From positions 18,906,501 to 18,970,500 of the forward strand of contig NC_071336.1 in assembly GCF_027744825.2 (NCBI RefSeq): a stretch of 64,000 nucleotides of DNA, in the 5' to 3' direction. Within the stretch, counting starts at the first letter, position 1. Every line of letters begins with the position of its first letter. Shown piece by piece: positions 62,700 to 64,000 of this stretch. The DNA comes from Synchiropus splendidus (Eukaryota > Chordata > Actinopteri > Syngnathiformes > Callionymidae). Below the pieces are notes generated by a model, which saw only the letters and a list, made by a program, of their open reading frames with translations, was not told the origin of the DNA and ran no database searches. The position numbers were made by a program, and so were the translations under genes.

Positions 62700-64000
62700 G
62701 AAGTTTTTGCAAGCCACATGTTGTTTGGCTGTTTACTTTACAGGCTTGAGTAATGAATTCATCAGACGAATATAAAAATTTTCAAAGTCTCATTTGAAGT
62801 ACTTTTCTCTTCAAAAGTTATAGTTATAAAGTTATAAAAAAAAACAGCTTTTTGGAATGCTTAAGGAGAAACAGATCTGATAAAGTCAGAGACACTTTTT
62901 CCAAAAGGTTTGTTTTTAATTTGCTGCTGCAAAAATAACAACTGAAAAAAAAATGCATGTCACTGCAGTAGATGAATGGTCAAGTGTGAGAACCTTCTCG
63001 AAACCTTTAAGACACGATCAGCAAGTTTTTGTGGTCTCGACTTATGGAAGTCTATGTATGGCAACTTTATGAGTTCCAATAACTGCAGCTCAGTGGGAAT
63101 CTGACATATGTACGGTGCTCTGCAGTGGACTCTGAGAGACTGTGGTTAATCACGTAGTTTAAAATGTTGATTTAACACAAGAAATAATTGATTTGGTACC
63201 TACTACGACCAAGTTTTAGAGTGTATTTTAAGACACATATCGGTACCACAGACAATTCCGACTTTATAATTGCGACAACCCAAGACGACAGTGTACAGCT
63301 GTGAGACATACGAGACAAATACATAACTCAAAATTGGAAAATAATGTTCCTCTCACACTGGAATGAGCCACAAAAATTTGTGGTTTATCCGGCACTTAAA
63401 AGAGATCCTCAAATGTCCAGCCCCATGAGGGTAGAAATCCTGGATCCTCAGTGCAGAGACTGGGTGCAAAAGAACCCACCTGAATAGTGACGGCAGCCTT
63501 AAATTTTAAAACGGTCCCATCCTCTTAGGTGGGTATCGTGAATTACACTGTGTGCTCAGATGCACATGCCTGGTTTTCATGACTGGCAATTCTCCACTGT
63601 CATCGCAATTATGAAGTCAATCGCTAAGCGTTTGTAGCCAGGCTGGCTACCCACTGTTTCATGTTAATTCGATGTACAGTTCAGTCCGCAACCTTGTCGA
63701 GAGATGGCACGGTGGCATTTCAGTCTCCCTCTGGGATGTAAATGAGTGATAGCATAATTGGTCGAATCATATCCAGCAAAAAACACATTGCAATAAAACA
63801 ACTGGAAAAAGCAACTATGCATGACCTCATGTTTTTTGTTAAGATAGTTCTCTTCACGACAACCAGAGTATCGTACAGAAAGCATTATATATTTATGCCA
63901 TGGTCACACCAGATGATATACTTGGGTTGGACTCATGGAGCCAACTCACACCACCAAGGTCATTCATGCACATTCACACAAAGCAAGGTGGGTATGGACG
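62700..64000. other. Non-coding stretch, nothing identified
   Basis: AT-rich DNA with short A runs and only chance frames. No repeat boundary, RNA gene or clear motif cluster. Confidence 0.5.

Overview
The window reads as vertebrate, almost certainly teleost fish, nuclear DNA. Supporting signs are long AT-rich non-coding stretches, abundant di- and tetranucleotide microsatellites, fish-type transposon debris (hAT, pogo/Tigger-like, an L2-type LINE end, a tRNA-derived SINE, and the common teleost repeat ending in a 'cataacctccttggcgga'-type motif) and GATA/GACA (Bkm-like) satellite. There is no operon structure and no recognisable bacterial or viral gene. No confidently identifiable protein-coding gene is present. 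The many short open frames look like chance frames, several of them running through microsatellites. One minus-strand frame near 49.6-49.9 kb has exon-like features and is reported as a weak candidate.

Layout. 1-8.7 kb is mostly unremarkable AT-rich DNA with one regulatory-looking block (about 3.7-4.1 kb) and a decayed TGAATGAA-rich tract (7.8-8.3 kb). 8.7-10.7 kb is the most CpG-rich part: a TATA box beside a CG-rich run, TTA microsatellites, a G-quadruplex-prone run and a full CTCF core match. 13.5 kb holds a SINE. 15.6-24.7 kb contains several low-repeat blocks rich in homeodomain, POU octamer and TCF-like words, which look like enhancer-type conserved non-coding elements. 25-36 kb is mostly unannotatable, apart from a complete pogo/Tigger-like MITE (29.56-30.19 kb). 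36.9-38.0 kb is a 1-kb compound GACA/GATA array with higher-order block structure. 40.66-41.36 kb is a MITE with perfect 27-bp inverted repeats. 44.1-44.4 kb is the 3' end of an L2-type LINE on the minus strand. 49.6-49.9 kb is the candidate exon. 50.33-50.79 kb is an intact small hAT element. 52.0 kb and 55.9-56.1 kb hold further dispersed repeats. 53.2-59.3 kb has several more enhancer-like blocks. 60.5-61.45 kb has three diverged tandem copies of a roughly 350-bp unit, which is the most unusual structure here. 62.0-62.2 kb has a perfect inverted pair of GATA sites.

Interpretation (inference): this is a gene desert or a very large intron, probably in the regulatory neighbourhood of a developmental gene lying outside the window, with scattered young and old transposons. 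Conservation claims cannot be tested from one sequence, so regulatory calls carry low confidence.
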